Of a stretch of DNA of 64,000 bases, positions 22,776 to 33,850 are shown piece by piece. Both the position numbers and the translations under genes were made by a program. The stretch spans positions 22,089,453 through 22,153,452 of the forward strand of contig JAAONU010000006.1 in NCBI GenBank assembly GCA_012932295.1, read 5' to 3'. Position 1 is the stretch's first letter, and each line of letters starts with the position of its first letter. This stretch comes from Cyclina sinensis. Its lineage: Eukaryota > Mollusca > Bivalvia > Venerida > Veneridae. The notes under the pieces are model-generated. The model searched no databases, was not told the DNA's origin, and was given only the letters and a program-made list of their open reading frames with translations.

Positions 22776-25486
22776 CAAGAGGGCCATCAGGCCCTGTATC
22801 GCTCACCTGAATATGACTGCTTTTAACAAAGTTGCTATGGACCTAGTAAACTGACCCAAGATGACCCATATTCAAACTTGACCTAGAAATTATTGAAACA
22901 ATCTTTCTGACAAATTTCAAGGTTATTTGGACTGAAAATGTAGCCTCTAGAGTGTTAACAAGGTTTTCCGATATTTGGGCTTTGTGACCTAGCTTTTGAC
23001 CCAGATGACCCATATCCAAACTTGAGCTAGAAATCATAGAAGCAACCTTTCTGACAAATTTTCAGGTTATTGGAATTAAAATCTAGAGTGTTAACAAGGT
23101 TTTTCCATATTTGGGCTCTGTGACCTAGTTTTTGACCAAAGATGACCCATATGAGTACTTGAGCTAGAAATTATCAAAACAACCTGTCTGAAAAATTTCC
23201 AGGATATCTGGACTGAAAATGTAACCTCTGGAGTGTTAAAATGCTTTTTACATTTTAGGGCTCTGTGACCTATTTTTTGATCCCAAATGACCTATATCCA
23301 AATCTGAGCTAGAAATCATTGAAACAACCTTTCTGACAAATTTCAAGGATATTTTGACTGAAAATGTAAGCTCTAGAGTGTTAACAATGCTTTTCTACTT
23401 TTTGACCCTGTGACCTAGTTTTTGACCCCAGAAAACCCATATTCAAAATTGAGCTAAAAATCATTGAAACAATCTTTCTGACAAATTTCCAGTTATTTGG
23501 ACTGAATATGTTACCTCTAGAGTGTTAACAAGGTTTTTAAATATTTGGGCTCTGTGACCTAGTTTTTGACCCCAGATGACCCATTTTGGAATCTGAGCAA
23601 GAAATCATTAAAACAACGTTTCTGACAATTTTCCAGAATATTTGGACTGAAAAGTAGCCTCTTCAGTGTTAACAATTTTTTTTTTCTATTTTTGGGCTCT
23701 GTGACCTAGTTTTTGAATCCAGGTGACCCATATTCGAACTTGAAACAACCTTTCAGACGGATTTTCGGGTTATTTGGACTGAAAAGGTTACCTCTAGAGT
23801 GTTAACAAAGTTTTTCCGTATTTCAGCTATGTGACCTAGTTTTTGACCCCAGATGACCCATTTTCGAACATGAGCTAGAAATCATTAAAACAACTTTTCT
23901 GACAAATTTCTGCGATATTTTGACTGAAAATGTAAGCTCTAGAGTGTTAACAAGATTTTTCTATTTTTTATAGCTCTGTGACCTAGTTTTTGAACCCAGA
24001 TGACCCATATTTGAACTTGAGCTAGAAGCATAGAAACAACCTTTCTAACAAATTTCCAGATTATTTGGACTGAAAATGTTACCTCTCCTTCTACAAGAAG
24101 TTTTCTCTATATAAGCCTTTATAAAACCAATGACCCCGGGGTAGGGCCAAATTTGACCCCAGGGGTATAATTTAAACAAACTTGGTAGAGGTTTACTAGA
24201 CGATGCTACACACCAAATATTAAGGCTCAGGCACATGTTGTTTCAGACAAGAAGATTTTCAAAGTTTTCTCAATATAAGCCTATATAAAATCAATTGTCC
24301 CCCGAGGTGGGGCCAAATTTGACCCCAGGGGTATAATTTGAAAAAACTTGGTAGAGGTCCACTAGACAATGCTGCAAACCAAATCCTAAGGCTCAGGGCC
24401 TTGTGGTTTCAGACAAGAAGATTTTCAAAGTTTTTCCTTTAAGTTCCCATAGCAACCAGCGTTCTTGATGGAATTGAATGCTTTGAACAACTTTGGTACA
24501 GCTTCATGCAAGGAATATCCCAGGCATGTTTCATCAATGTTGGCTCAGCAGTTTAGGAGGAGATGTTGTTTAAGTCAAATTGTTGACGACGCACGACGCA
24601 CCCTGACAGACACCGGACAAACAACCATCCTAACTGTGACCCCAAGCTTTAATTTAAACAATCTTGATTTGGTACCAGACAATGTTTCATGTAAAATATC
24701 TAAGCTCTAGCTTTCTCTGTTTCAGAGATCACTTTTTTTATATGTATAAAGAAATCCCATGACCCCAAGGGCAGGGCTAATTTTGACCCTATGGCAATAA
24801 TTTGAACAATGTTTGTAGAGGTCAACAATGTTTCATGCCAAATATCTAAGTTCTAGCCTTTGAAGCTTCAGAGGATAATTTTCTTATGTTTTTACTATAT
24901 GCACATAAATAATATCTATGACCCCAGGGCAGGTCCAATTTTTACCCCAGGGATATAATTTAAACAAACTTGGAAAAGGTTCACTAGACAATATTTCATA
25001 CCAAATATCTAAGCTTTAGGCTTTGTCATTTTAAAGGAGAAGATTTTTTTAAGTTTTTACTATATTATATACATATACATAATTATACGTTGTGCTCAGG
25101 TGAGCTAAAACAAGTGACCCCTGGGGCAGGGTCAGATTTGACCCCAGGGACATAATTTGAACAAATTTGGTAGAGGTCCACTTGATGATGCTTTATACCA
25201 AATATCAAAGCTCCAGGCCTTGTGATTTTGGAGATGTTAATTTTTAAAGATCCAACTTTTTAGATCTGTTTTTAGCTCCTGTGACCCAGAAATGCAATGG
25301 ACCAGAACCATTTGAATAAACTTGGTAGAGCTTTATGCAAGGAACATCCTAGGCAAGTTTCATCAAATTTGGCCCAGTGGTTTCAGAGACGTAGTTTGAA
25401 TGAATTGTGGACGACGGACGGACGGATGACGGACAATCCCTATCCTAAAAGCTAACATGAGCACTACCTGCTCAGGTGAGCTAAAA
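22776..25486 (+). mobile_element. A element (type-2 head), compound, with an internal tail
   Basis: The head CAAGAGGGCCATCAGGCCC has stem GGGCC/GGCCC with loop ATCA. Core type 2 occupies about 22830-24080 in ~145-bp units. The next region has ~165-bp 'gaccccaggggtataatttgaac' units, with an old 3' module (GACGACGCACGACGCACC) near 24590. A tail-like TGTGCTCAGGTGAGCTAAAA at 25091-25110 is not the end: 'gacccctggggcagggtca' units follow, then a second microsatellite (GACGACGGACGGACGGATGA, ~25409) and a second tail CTGCTCAGGTGAGCTAAAAA ending at 25486. It is either two elements joined or a read-through copy. Confidence 0.7.
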
Positions 25487-26149
25487 AGGACTTCTTCTAG
25501 TCATGAATTACCAATATACAAAGATTGGTGAACAGGGGCCAAAGCATTCAGTAGTTATTAACTAGAACCATTTTGGTTTTCAAGGTCATTGTGACCTTGG
25601 CCTTTGATCTGATGACTTAAAAATGTAAAGAGGTCATCTACAAATCATGACCAACCCACACACTAAGTTAGTCTTACCTAGACCCAAGGATTCATTCAAT
25701 ATTTAACAGAAACTTTTCTGATTTCATGGTTACTGTAACCTTGACCTTTGACCTAATAACCCTTAAACAATAGGGGTCATTTAATGGTCATGACTAACCT
25801 GCTTATAACTTAACGGTAGTTGGGCTCAGGCTTTCTAAAGAAATTTTTCAGAAACCATTTTTCTTTTCATGGTCACTGACCTTGGCCTTTTACCTGGTGA
25901 CCTAAAAAAACTAAAGGGGTAATCTACCTGTCATGACCAACCTACACACTAAATTTTAGGAAAACAGGTCTAAGCTTTCTATAGTTATTCATTAGAAACC
26001 ATTTTGCTTTTCAAGATTATTGTGACCTTGGCCTTTGACCTAGTGACGTGAGAAAATATAGGGGTCATCTACTTGTCCTGACCAACCCTTAACCTAGGTT
26101 AAAAAAACATGGGACTATGCATTCTATAGGAAAATAACAAAAAAACAAA
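25487..26149 (+). repeat. Family G tandem-core element
   Basis: Units of ~143 bp with 'catgaccaacctacacacta', 'gaaaccattttgcttttca' and 'tgtgaccttggcctttgac'. The palindrome GGTCATTGTGACC is at 25584-25596. It follows an A tail directly and is followed directly by an A head. Confidence 0.7.
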
Positions 26150-27807
26150 CAACAGGGCCATGATGGTCCTGGATCGCTCACCTGAGTACTTTGGCTGTAG
26201 GTTTGCTGTTAAGCAGTATTTCATTTTTTAATTGAAAATATATAAGTGCCTACAAACCAAAATTTGTAAAATATCCGTCAATAAATAAAGGCTCTATGAC
26301 AGAAAGTAGAAATATCTATTATAAGCTATGGTGACCTTGACCTTGACCCAGTGACCTCAAACCCTACCCATGGGTAGAGGTCCATGCAAGGAACCTATAT
26401 ACTGAATATCAAAGATATTGGTCTATAAATGAAGGCTTTATGAGGTACAGTAGATAAATCTATTTTTAGCCTCCATGACCTTTAACCTAATCTAATAATT
26501 TGAACAACCAAACAACCTTTCTGACAAACTGCCAGGATATTTGGACTGAAACAGTAGCCTCTAGAGCCTTAACAAAATATTTCTTTTTTTTGGGTCTGTG
26601 ACCTAGTTTTTGACTTCAGATGACCCATATTCGAACATGACCTAGAAACGATGGAAATAACCTTTCTGACATATTTCCAGAATATTTGGGCTGAAAATGT
26701 TACCTGTAGAGTGTAAACAAGGTTTTCCCAAATTTAAGCTCTGTGACCTAGTTTTTGACCCCAGATGACCCATATTCGAACTTGGGCTAGAAATCATCGA
26801 TACAACCTTTCTGACATATTTCCAGGATATTTGGGCTGAAAATGTTACCTCTAGATTGTTAACAAGGTTTTTCCATATTCAGGCTGTATGACCTAGTTTT
26901 TGACTCCAGATGACCCATATTCGAACTTGACCTAGAAATCATCGAAACAACCTATCTGACATATTTCCAGGAAATTTGGGCTGAAAATGTTACCTCTAGA
27001 GTGTAAACAAGGTTTTTCCATATTTGGGCTGTGTGACCTAGTTTTTGACCCCACATGACCAATATTTAAACCTGAGCTAGAAATCATCAACACAACCTCT
27101 CTGACATATTTCCAGGATATTTGGGCTGAAAATGTTACCTCCAGAGTGTTAACAAGGTTTTTCCATATTTGGTCTCAGTGACCTAGTTTTTGACCCCAGA
27201 TGACCCATATTCGAACCTGGACTAGAAATCATCGAAATAACCTTTCTGACATACTACAAGGATATTTGTGCTGAAAATGTTACCTCTAAAGTGTTAACAA
27301 GGTTTTTCCATATTTGGGCTCTGTGACCTAGTTTTTGACCCCAGATGACCCATATTCGAACTTGGGCTAGAAATCACCCAAATAACCTTTCTGACATATT
27401 ACAAGGAAATTTGGACTGAAAATGTGACCTCTAAATTGTTAACAAGTTTTTCCATATTTGGGCTCTGTGACCTAGTTTTTGACCCCAGATGACCCATATT
27501 CGAACTTGAGCTAGAAATCATGGAAACAACTTTTCTGACAAATTTCCAGGATATTCGGGATGAAAATCTTACCTCTACGGTGTTAACAAGGTTTTTCCAT
27601 ATACAGGCTGTGTGACCTAGTTTTTGACCCCACATGACCCATATTCGAACTCGTCCAAGTAATTACTTGGACAAACATCCGGATAAAGTTTCGTGACAAT
27701 TGGAGCAAAAATGTGACCAGTAGAGTGTTAACGAACTAAATGTGAACGGATGGCAGACATTCATCGATCCTAATAGCTCACCCTGAGCCAGCTCACGTGA
27801 GCTAAAA
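26150..27807 (+). mobile_element. A element, chimeric (type-1 head, type-2 core)
   Basis: The head CAACAGGGCCATGATGGTCC precedes GATCGCTCACCTGAGTAC and the GTTTGCTGTTAAGCAG module. At about 26505 the text switches mid-sentence (TTTGAACAACCAAACAACC) from the type-1 body to type-2 units ('gacctagtttttgaccccagatgaccc', 'cctctagagtgttaacaagg'), of which about eight follow. The tail is CCTGAGCCAGCTCACGTGAG then CTAAAA, with one mismatch in the usual CTCAGGTGAG. The same switch point occurs in the element at 57961-59050, so both descend from one recombinant. Confidence 0.75.
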
Positions 27808-27858
27808 ACAGGAGAAACAAACAACAATTAATCAGACTGCAAATAAAGTCAACCTTAC

Positions 27859-28000
27859 CACCACAATTTTCTGAAAAATGAAGTAGACAGGAACCATAGT
27901 CCTTCAGGTAGTCCATATTCTCTTCCAACAGCTTCTTTGTAATTCACTCGCTATGAAAATGAACCAGATGGAACTTTTTTCTTTGTGAAAACACCTTTAC
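27859..28000 (-). pseudogene. SET-domain-like exon with a frameshift and a stop
   Basis: On the minus strand a 142-bp segment sits between GAATTTTAG (acceptor) and GTAAGGTT (donor). Its first frame reads KGVFTKKKVPSGSF, close to the KG-GVFT...GxF start of SET lysine-methyltransferase domains, where S-adenosylmethionine binds. The other frame continues ITKKLLEENMDYLKDYGSCL then LHFSENCGG, matching the GELIT...E..Y....GS(F/Y)L..F part. Joining them requires one frameshift, and a TGA stands just before ITKK where a Leu would be expected. The nearest family by eye is the KMT5A/SET8-like group. Without other SET exons (NHS and GEELxxDY motifs) in view, a decayed gene copy is the best reading. The splice signals are intact. 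Confidence 0.55.
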
Positions 28001-29411
28001 CTAAAATTCAGAAAAATATGGTCAAGATTACGGGTTACCTGATTACTACTGAAACATCTCAGTTGCAAAAGGTCAGTAATGAAGTCTGCTATTAAAATCT
28101 CAAACTTAATGTTAACAAGATTTTAGTCTTGCATATAGATTTTTTTAACACACAAGATTTTGTGACACTAATATCTCTTTCTTACATGTAAGCATTCATT
28201 ATTGTTGCTCTGCTGAAAATGTAATTTTTGTATTATTTTGTTTTCGAAACTTTCACAACTGAAAGTGACACTGAGTTAAGTATTTTATAACATTACTTTT
28301 AAATTTTGCCTCTAGAAATGTGTACATTCTCATTTTAGATTTTTTGTAATGCTTTGTAGCAAGATTTATATATTTATTTCATTGCTGAACACTTTATTTT
28401 TTACAACTTTGTATCTAAAACTTTAACAGAGATACATCTGTAATGTCTGCATGTGTGCAATTCACCACTTGCAACATTTCTTTTGATGAGCAATTTTGGT
28501 GGTGATCCCAATCAGTATAAAGCAGGTTTTACATGACTGTATGAGATCACTTAGTTTTTGACCACATGGCCCATATTTGAATTTAACCTAAGATCATTAA
28601 GAAAAACATTGTCAAACAGTTTCAGAAAAACAATTGGCTAAAAGTATGGCAACTAGTGTGACCTAGTTTGGACTCACCATAACCGATATTTAGTCATCAA
28701 TATTCTGACTGAATTTCAGTAATTTTAGGCTAAATCTGTGACCTCTAAAGTGTTGACCACATTTTTCTTTTGAAATGACATAATTTTTGACCCATATTAC
28801 CAATATTGAAACTAGACCTGTAGATCTTCACGGCAAATGTTCTGATTGAGTTTCTGGAAGACTGGGCTAAACTTGTAGCTTCAAATTTGTAAAAATGATT
28901 TTCCTTTGATATGACCTGGTGACCTAGTTTTTAGCCAATATGATCCATATTGGAACCTGACCTTGAGATCATAAAACATTCTGGTTGAGCATGATGATGG
29001 CTGAACTAAAATTGTGGCCTCTGGTGTATATCAAGGTTTTCACTGATGTAAGGTGGTGACCAGTTTAGATTCAAAATGACCTATATTCTAACCTGACCTT
29101 GAGAAATCGCACTGAGTTCTAAGATGAAATAGTAGCCTCTAGAAGGTAAACAAGGTTTTCCAATATGACCTAGTTTTTTTTTACCCATTATGACCCATAT
29201 TCAAACTCATCTAAAATATATCAGACAAACTTAAAATAATTGATGAATATCAAATCAAAGCTGTGATTTTCCGAGGGTAAACTTAAACAACAGACTTCCA
29301 TACCTACATATCAACCTCATGATTCACCTGATTCAACAATTAGTTAGACAAAAAATCACAACTACAACTGAAATAAAAATCTCCTTGCCTATGTTTTCAT
29401 TTTTTCTTTAC
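28001..29411. other. Eroded type-2 core repeats between exon candidates
   Basis: 28001-28530 shows nothing recognisable. About 28540-29280 contains strongly decayed units of the 'tgacctagtttttgacccatatgaccnatattnaaac' kind, with no head, tail or microsatellite. This is older than the A elements around it. If the exon candidates at 27859 and 29412 belong to one gene, this is intron. Confidence 0.5.
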
Positions 29412-29483
29412 TACAAATCCAGCAGGATCTGTTTCATCACCCAGATAATTCTGCCAATGGCTTGCTTCCTGCTGAGCTGGAAT
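29412..29483 (-). other. 72-bp exon candidate upstream of the SET-like exon
   Basis: Minus strand: acceptor TTTATTTATTGTAG, then 24 codons reading IPAQQEASHWQNYLGDETDP then AGFV, then donor GTAAAG. The composition is protein-like, and the DPAGF run resembles the lead-in to a SET domain. It ends in phase 0, whereas the SET-like frame at 27859-28000 needs one carried base, so the two cannot be joined directly: another exon, a lesion or chance must intervene. A second frame is also open in this segment (no stop), which lowers confidence. Confidence 0.35.
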
Positions 29484-29505
29484 CTACAATAAATAAAAAA
29501 AAAAA

Positions 29506-31168
29506 CAAGAGGGCCATGATGGCCCTGGATCGCTCACCTGAGTACTTAGGTTTGCTGTTAAGCAGTATTTCATTTTTTAATTGAAAATATGTAAGTGCCT
29601 ACAAACCAAATATGTAAAATATCAGTCAATAAATAAAGGCTCTATGACAGAAAGTAGAAATATCTATTATAAGCTATGGTGACCTTGACCTTGACCCAGT
29701 GACCTCAAACCCTACCCATGGGTAGAGGTCCATGCAAGGAACCTCTATACTGAATATCAAAGATATTGGTCTATAAATGAAGGCTCTATGAGGTACAGTA
29801 GATAAATCTACTTTTAGCCTCCGTGACCTTTAACCTAATCCAATAATTTGAAAAAGCTTGATAAAGCTTGCTTCATGCCAAATTTTAAAATTCTAGGTCT
29901 TGTGGTTTCAGACAAGAAGATTTTTAAAGATTTTCTTCTATATTGTTATTTAAAACTTGTGACCCCTCGGGGGGGGCCAATAGTGACCCTAGGGACATTT
30001 TTCTAACAAACTTGGTAGAGGTCCACTGGACAATGCTACACACCAAATATCTAAGCTCTATAACTTACGGTTTCTGACAAGAAGATTTTTTTTAGATTTT
30101 CTTATATAACTCTATGTAAAACTAGTGGCCCCTGGGGCGGGGCCATTTTTGACTCAGAGGCCAGGATTTGAACAAACTTGGTAGAGGTCCACTAGACAAT
30201 GCTACACACCAAATATCTAAGCTCTATAACTTACGGTTTCTGATAAGAAGATTTTTTTAAGATTTTCCTATATAACTCTATGTAAAACAAGTGACCCCCG
30301 GGGCGGGGCCATTTTTGACCCAGAGGCCATGATTTGAACAAACTTGGTAGAGGTCCACTAGACAATGCTACATACCAAATATCTTAACTGTAGGCCTTCT
30401 TGTTTCTGACAAGAAGATTTTTTAAGATTTTCCTATATAACTCTATGTAAAACAAGTGACCCCTGACGGCGGGGCCATTTTTGACCCAGAGGCCAGGATT
30501 TGAACAAATTTGGTAGAGGTCCACTAGACAATGCTTCACACCAAATATCTTAGCTCTATAACTTACGGTTTCTGGCAAGAAGATTTTTTTAAGATTTTCC
30601 TATATAACTCTATGTAAAAAAAGTGACCCCCGGGGCGGGGCCATTTTTGACCCAGAGGCCATGATTTGAACAAACTTAGTAGAGGTCCACTAGACAATGC
30701 TACACACCAAATATCTAAACTCTAGGCCTTGTGGTTTCTGACAAGAAGATTTTCAAGTTTTCCCTATATAACTCTTTGTAAAATCAACTGAACCCTGGGG
30801 TGGGGTCAGTTTTGTCCCCAGGGACATAATTTGAACAAACTTGGTAGAGGTCCACTAGATGATGCTTCATACCAAATATCAAAGCTCCAGGCCTTGTGGT
30901 TTCGGAGAAGAGGATTTTTAAAGATCCAACTTATAAAATCTATTTTTAGCTCCAGTGAACCAGAAATGCAATGGACCAGAACCATTTGAATAATCTTGGT
31001 AGAGCTTCATGCAAGGAACATCCCAGGCAAGTTTCATTAAATTTGCCCCACTGGTTTCAGAGGAGATGTCGTTTGAATGAAAAGTTGACGACGGACGGAC
31101 GGACGGACGACGGACAAAGACCGATCAGAAAAGCTCAGCCTGAGCACTTTGTGCTCAGGTGAGCTAAT
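29506..31168 (+). mobile_element. A element (type-1), full length
   Basis: The head CAAGAGGGCCATGATGGCCC is followed by GATCGCTCACCTGAGTACTT and the GTTTGCTGTTAAGCAG module. Next come five ~165-bp units ('gacccccggggcggggcc', 'gaggccatgatttgaacaaac', 'ccactagacaatgctacac', 'tttctgacaagaagatttt'). The 3' end has the microsatellite at 31088-31114 and the tail GAGCACTTTGTGCTCAGGTG then AGCTAA. It preserves all the parts of the family and is one of the best reference copies in the window. Its 63-codon plus-strand frame at the 3' end is conserved between copies only because the DNA is conserved. Confidence 0.8.
31088..31114 (+). repeat. (ACGG)n microsatellite of an A element
   Basis: Seven near-perfect ACGG units, starting ACGACGGACGGACGGACGGA, just upstream of the tail hairpin of the 29506-31168 element. 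Confidence 0.9.
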
Positions 31169-31231
31169 AAAAAGGACACTATTCACATAACTTCCACACA
31201 TTTTAATTAAAAGCATATCAATATTACTTAA

Positions 31232-32318
31232 CAAGAGATCCATGATGGCCCTGAGTCACTACAATGAGTACAATGGCTATGGGTCTGCAGTAGAGGTCAA
31301 CTAGACAATGCTTCATACCAAATCTTAAGGCTCAGGGCCTTGTAATTTCTGGCAAGATTTTCAAAGTTTTTCCTTTCAGTTGTGATAGCAACCAGAGTTC
31401 TTGATGGAATTCAATTCTTTGAACAACTTCGGTAGAGCTTCATACAAGGAATATTCCAGGCATGTTTTGTCAATGCTGTCTTAGCGATTTAGGAGGAGAA
31501 GTTGTTCAAGTCAAATTATTGATGACGCAAGATGCACTGATGCACGACATAGGCTGATGGACGCCAGACAATCAATGATCCCAACAGCTCACCTTTGAAC
31601 ACTCTGCACAAACAGAACCCCCTAGGTCAGGGGTTAATTCTGATTGCAAGGCAATAATTTGAACAACTTTGGTAGAAGACTTTTAGCTGATGCTCTATAC
31701 AAAATGCCTAAGTTCTATGTCTTGTGGTTTCAGGCGATAAGATTTTTTTAAAGTCTTCCGTATGTAAGCTTATGTAAAATCAAGTGACCCTGCAGATCAG
31801 GGGCTGGGCCATTCAAGACCCCAGGGACATAATCTGAACAACTTTGGCAGAAGACCTTGGGTTGATGATCCATGAAAAAAATCTTAGCCCTTGGCTTTAT
31901 GGTTTCAGACAAGAAGATTTTTTTTAAGTTTCCCTATAAAAGCCAGTTTAAAATCAAGTGACCCCATGCCCATAAATAACCCCAGGGGTAAAATTTGAAT
32001 AAATTTCATAGAGGTCTACTAGACAATGCTACATACCGAATCCTAAGGCTCAGGGCCTTGTGGTTTCAGATAAGAAGATTTTCAAAGTTTTTCCTTTTTG
32101 TTTCCAACCAGAGTTCTTGATGGAATTCAATACTTTGAACAACTTTGTTAGAGCTTCATGCAAGGAAGATCCAAGGCATGTTTTGTCAAAGTTGGCTCAG
32201 AGGTATAGGATGAGAAACTGATTAATTAGTCAAATTGTTGATGACAGAAAACAATGGATGCCAGACAATCAATAATGCAAAAGCTAACTGATGAGCACTT
32301 TGCTCAAGTGAGGTAAAA
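31232..32318 (+). mobile_element. A element, diverged copy
   Basis: The head CAAGAGATCCATGATGGCCC is damaged in the left arm, and the following GCTCACCTGAG has become GTCACTACAATGAG. The core has ~165-bp units with 'accccagggacataat' and 'ttgtggtttcagacaagaag'. The end is AACTGATGAGCACTTTGCTC then AAGTGAGGTAAAAA, a decayed tail. The microsatellite is reduced to scattered GATG and GACG motifs. It is older than its neighbours. Confidence 0.65.
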
Positions 32319-32331
32319 AGGGCAATTTAAA

Positions 32332-33111
32332 CAAGAGGGCCAAGATGGCCCGATATCTCTCACCTGAGAATCATTGCACAGAAACCTCAAAAATCAGGAG
32401 GTACGTAATTAGGTTAAGGCCAAAATCATCCACCGTCAAAGATTTAATCTGCATGCAAAATTATCTAATGTTTCATTGTTGTAGCTGAAGGGAAGGTCTT
32501 CTAAAAATAGGTCCTGTGACCTATTTTTTGACCCTGGATAACCCATATACAATCCCATCCTAGATTTAATTAAGACAAACATTCTGACCAAATATTAGGA
32601 AAATCAGAAGAAAAATACAGCTTTTATCGCATACACAAGCTTTTTCTAAGATTTGACCCTGTGACCTAGTTTTTGACCCAACATTCTGACCAAGTTTCAT
32701 AAAGATCCAATGAAAAATACATCTTCAATTGCATACATAAGGTTTTTCTATGATTTGACCAAAATACCTACTTTGACCCCAATTACCCATATAAAATCCC
32801 AACCTAGATTTCATCAAGACAAACATTCTGACCAAATATAAGGAAAATTGGATGAAAAAAACATCTTCTATCACATTCACTAGGTTTCTCTAATATTTGA
32901 TCCCATGACCTAGTTTTTGACCCCAGATGACCACTATAAAATCCCAACCTAGATTTCATCAAGACAAACATTCTGACCAAGTTTCATAAAGATCCAAAAT
33001 ACAGCCTCTATTGTATACACAAGGCAAATGTGAACAGACAGACAACAGAGGACGGACAGACAGACAGACGATAAATGATGAACATCCAGCGATCACAATC
33101 ACAATTAATCA
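32332..33111 (+). mobile_element. A element (type-3 head), 3'-truncated
   Basis: The head CAAGAGGGCCAAGATGGCCC is followed by TCTCACCTGAGAATCATTGC. It has about four core units, then GACGGACAGACAGACAGACG, but the copy stops after CCAGCGATCACAATC with no tail hairpin. Confidence 0.7.
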
Positions 33112-33468
33112 CAATAAAAAAATTTCTCCTAAGTTTAAATCAAACTGTGTAGTGGTTTGTGTGGATGTCATTTGAAGACAAATATTGATGAAAATCCAAT
33201 TATAGCTTATGCAGGATTCAAATCCTTTGAGCAATTTTGATGGAGGGTTATAAAAGAAATATTCCTGTTACCCTTGGTGGAAAACAACTACAGTAGAACC
33301 TCTCCAAGCCAGATGAGAGTGGTACTTAGCCTTTTATCTAGTTTACAGGAGTATCCAGTTTGGAGGGGTTTTCAATATTTGGAAGCAAAAACCTACACTG
33401 GGGTTCCAGTCTTTTTGTAATTGAAAATGGATATTTCTTGGTCATTTTAAAGCAGTGAAAAACAAATA
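33112..33468. other. Spacer with a possible pogo/Tigger-like end at 33291
   Basis: Contains TACAGTAGAACCTCTCCAAG (from 33289), which resembles the first bases of pogo/Tigger-type inverted repeats (TA plus CAGT(A/C)GAACCTC). A partner end may be GGGGTTCCAGTC near 33401-33412, but it is poorly matched and not followed by TA. Confidence 0.3.
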
Positions 33469-33850
33469 CAAAAGGGCCATGATGGCCTTAGATTGCTCAC
33501 CTGAGTATGACTGCTTTTAACAAAATTGATATGGACCTGATTAATTGACCCCAGATGACCCATATTCAAACTTAACCTAGAAATTACAGAAAAAAAAAAT
33601 GACAAATTTCTTGGTAATTTGGACCGAAAATCTTACATCTAGAGTGTAACAAGGTTTGCTGTTAAGCAGTATTTCATGTTTTAATTGAAAATATGTAAGT
33701 AATGTAAATATAAATATGTAAACATGTAAAATATCAGTCAAAAAATACAGGCTCTATGACAAAAAGTAAAAAATATCTATAATAAGCTATAGGGACCTTG
33801 ACCTTAACCCAGTGACCTCAAACCCTACCCACAGAATATAGGATCCATGC
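33469..33850 (+). mobile_element. A-type head fused to other modules (chimeric)
   Basis: CAAAAGGGCCATGATGGCC leads into TTGCTCACCTGAGTATGACT (type-2 head). At about 33655 this changes abruptly to the type-1 module (GTTTGCTGTTAAGCAG). At about 33850 it passes into the J tandem array. Three module types within 400 bp indicate template switching or repeated recombination. Confidence 0.65.
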
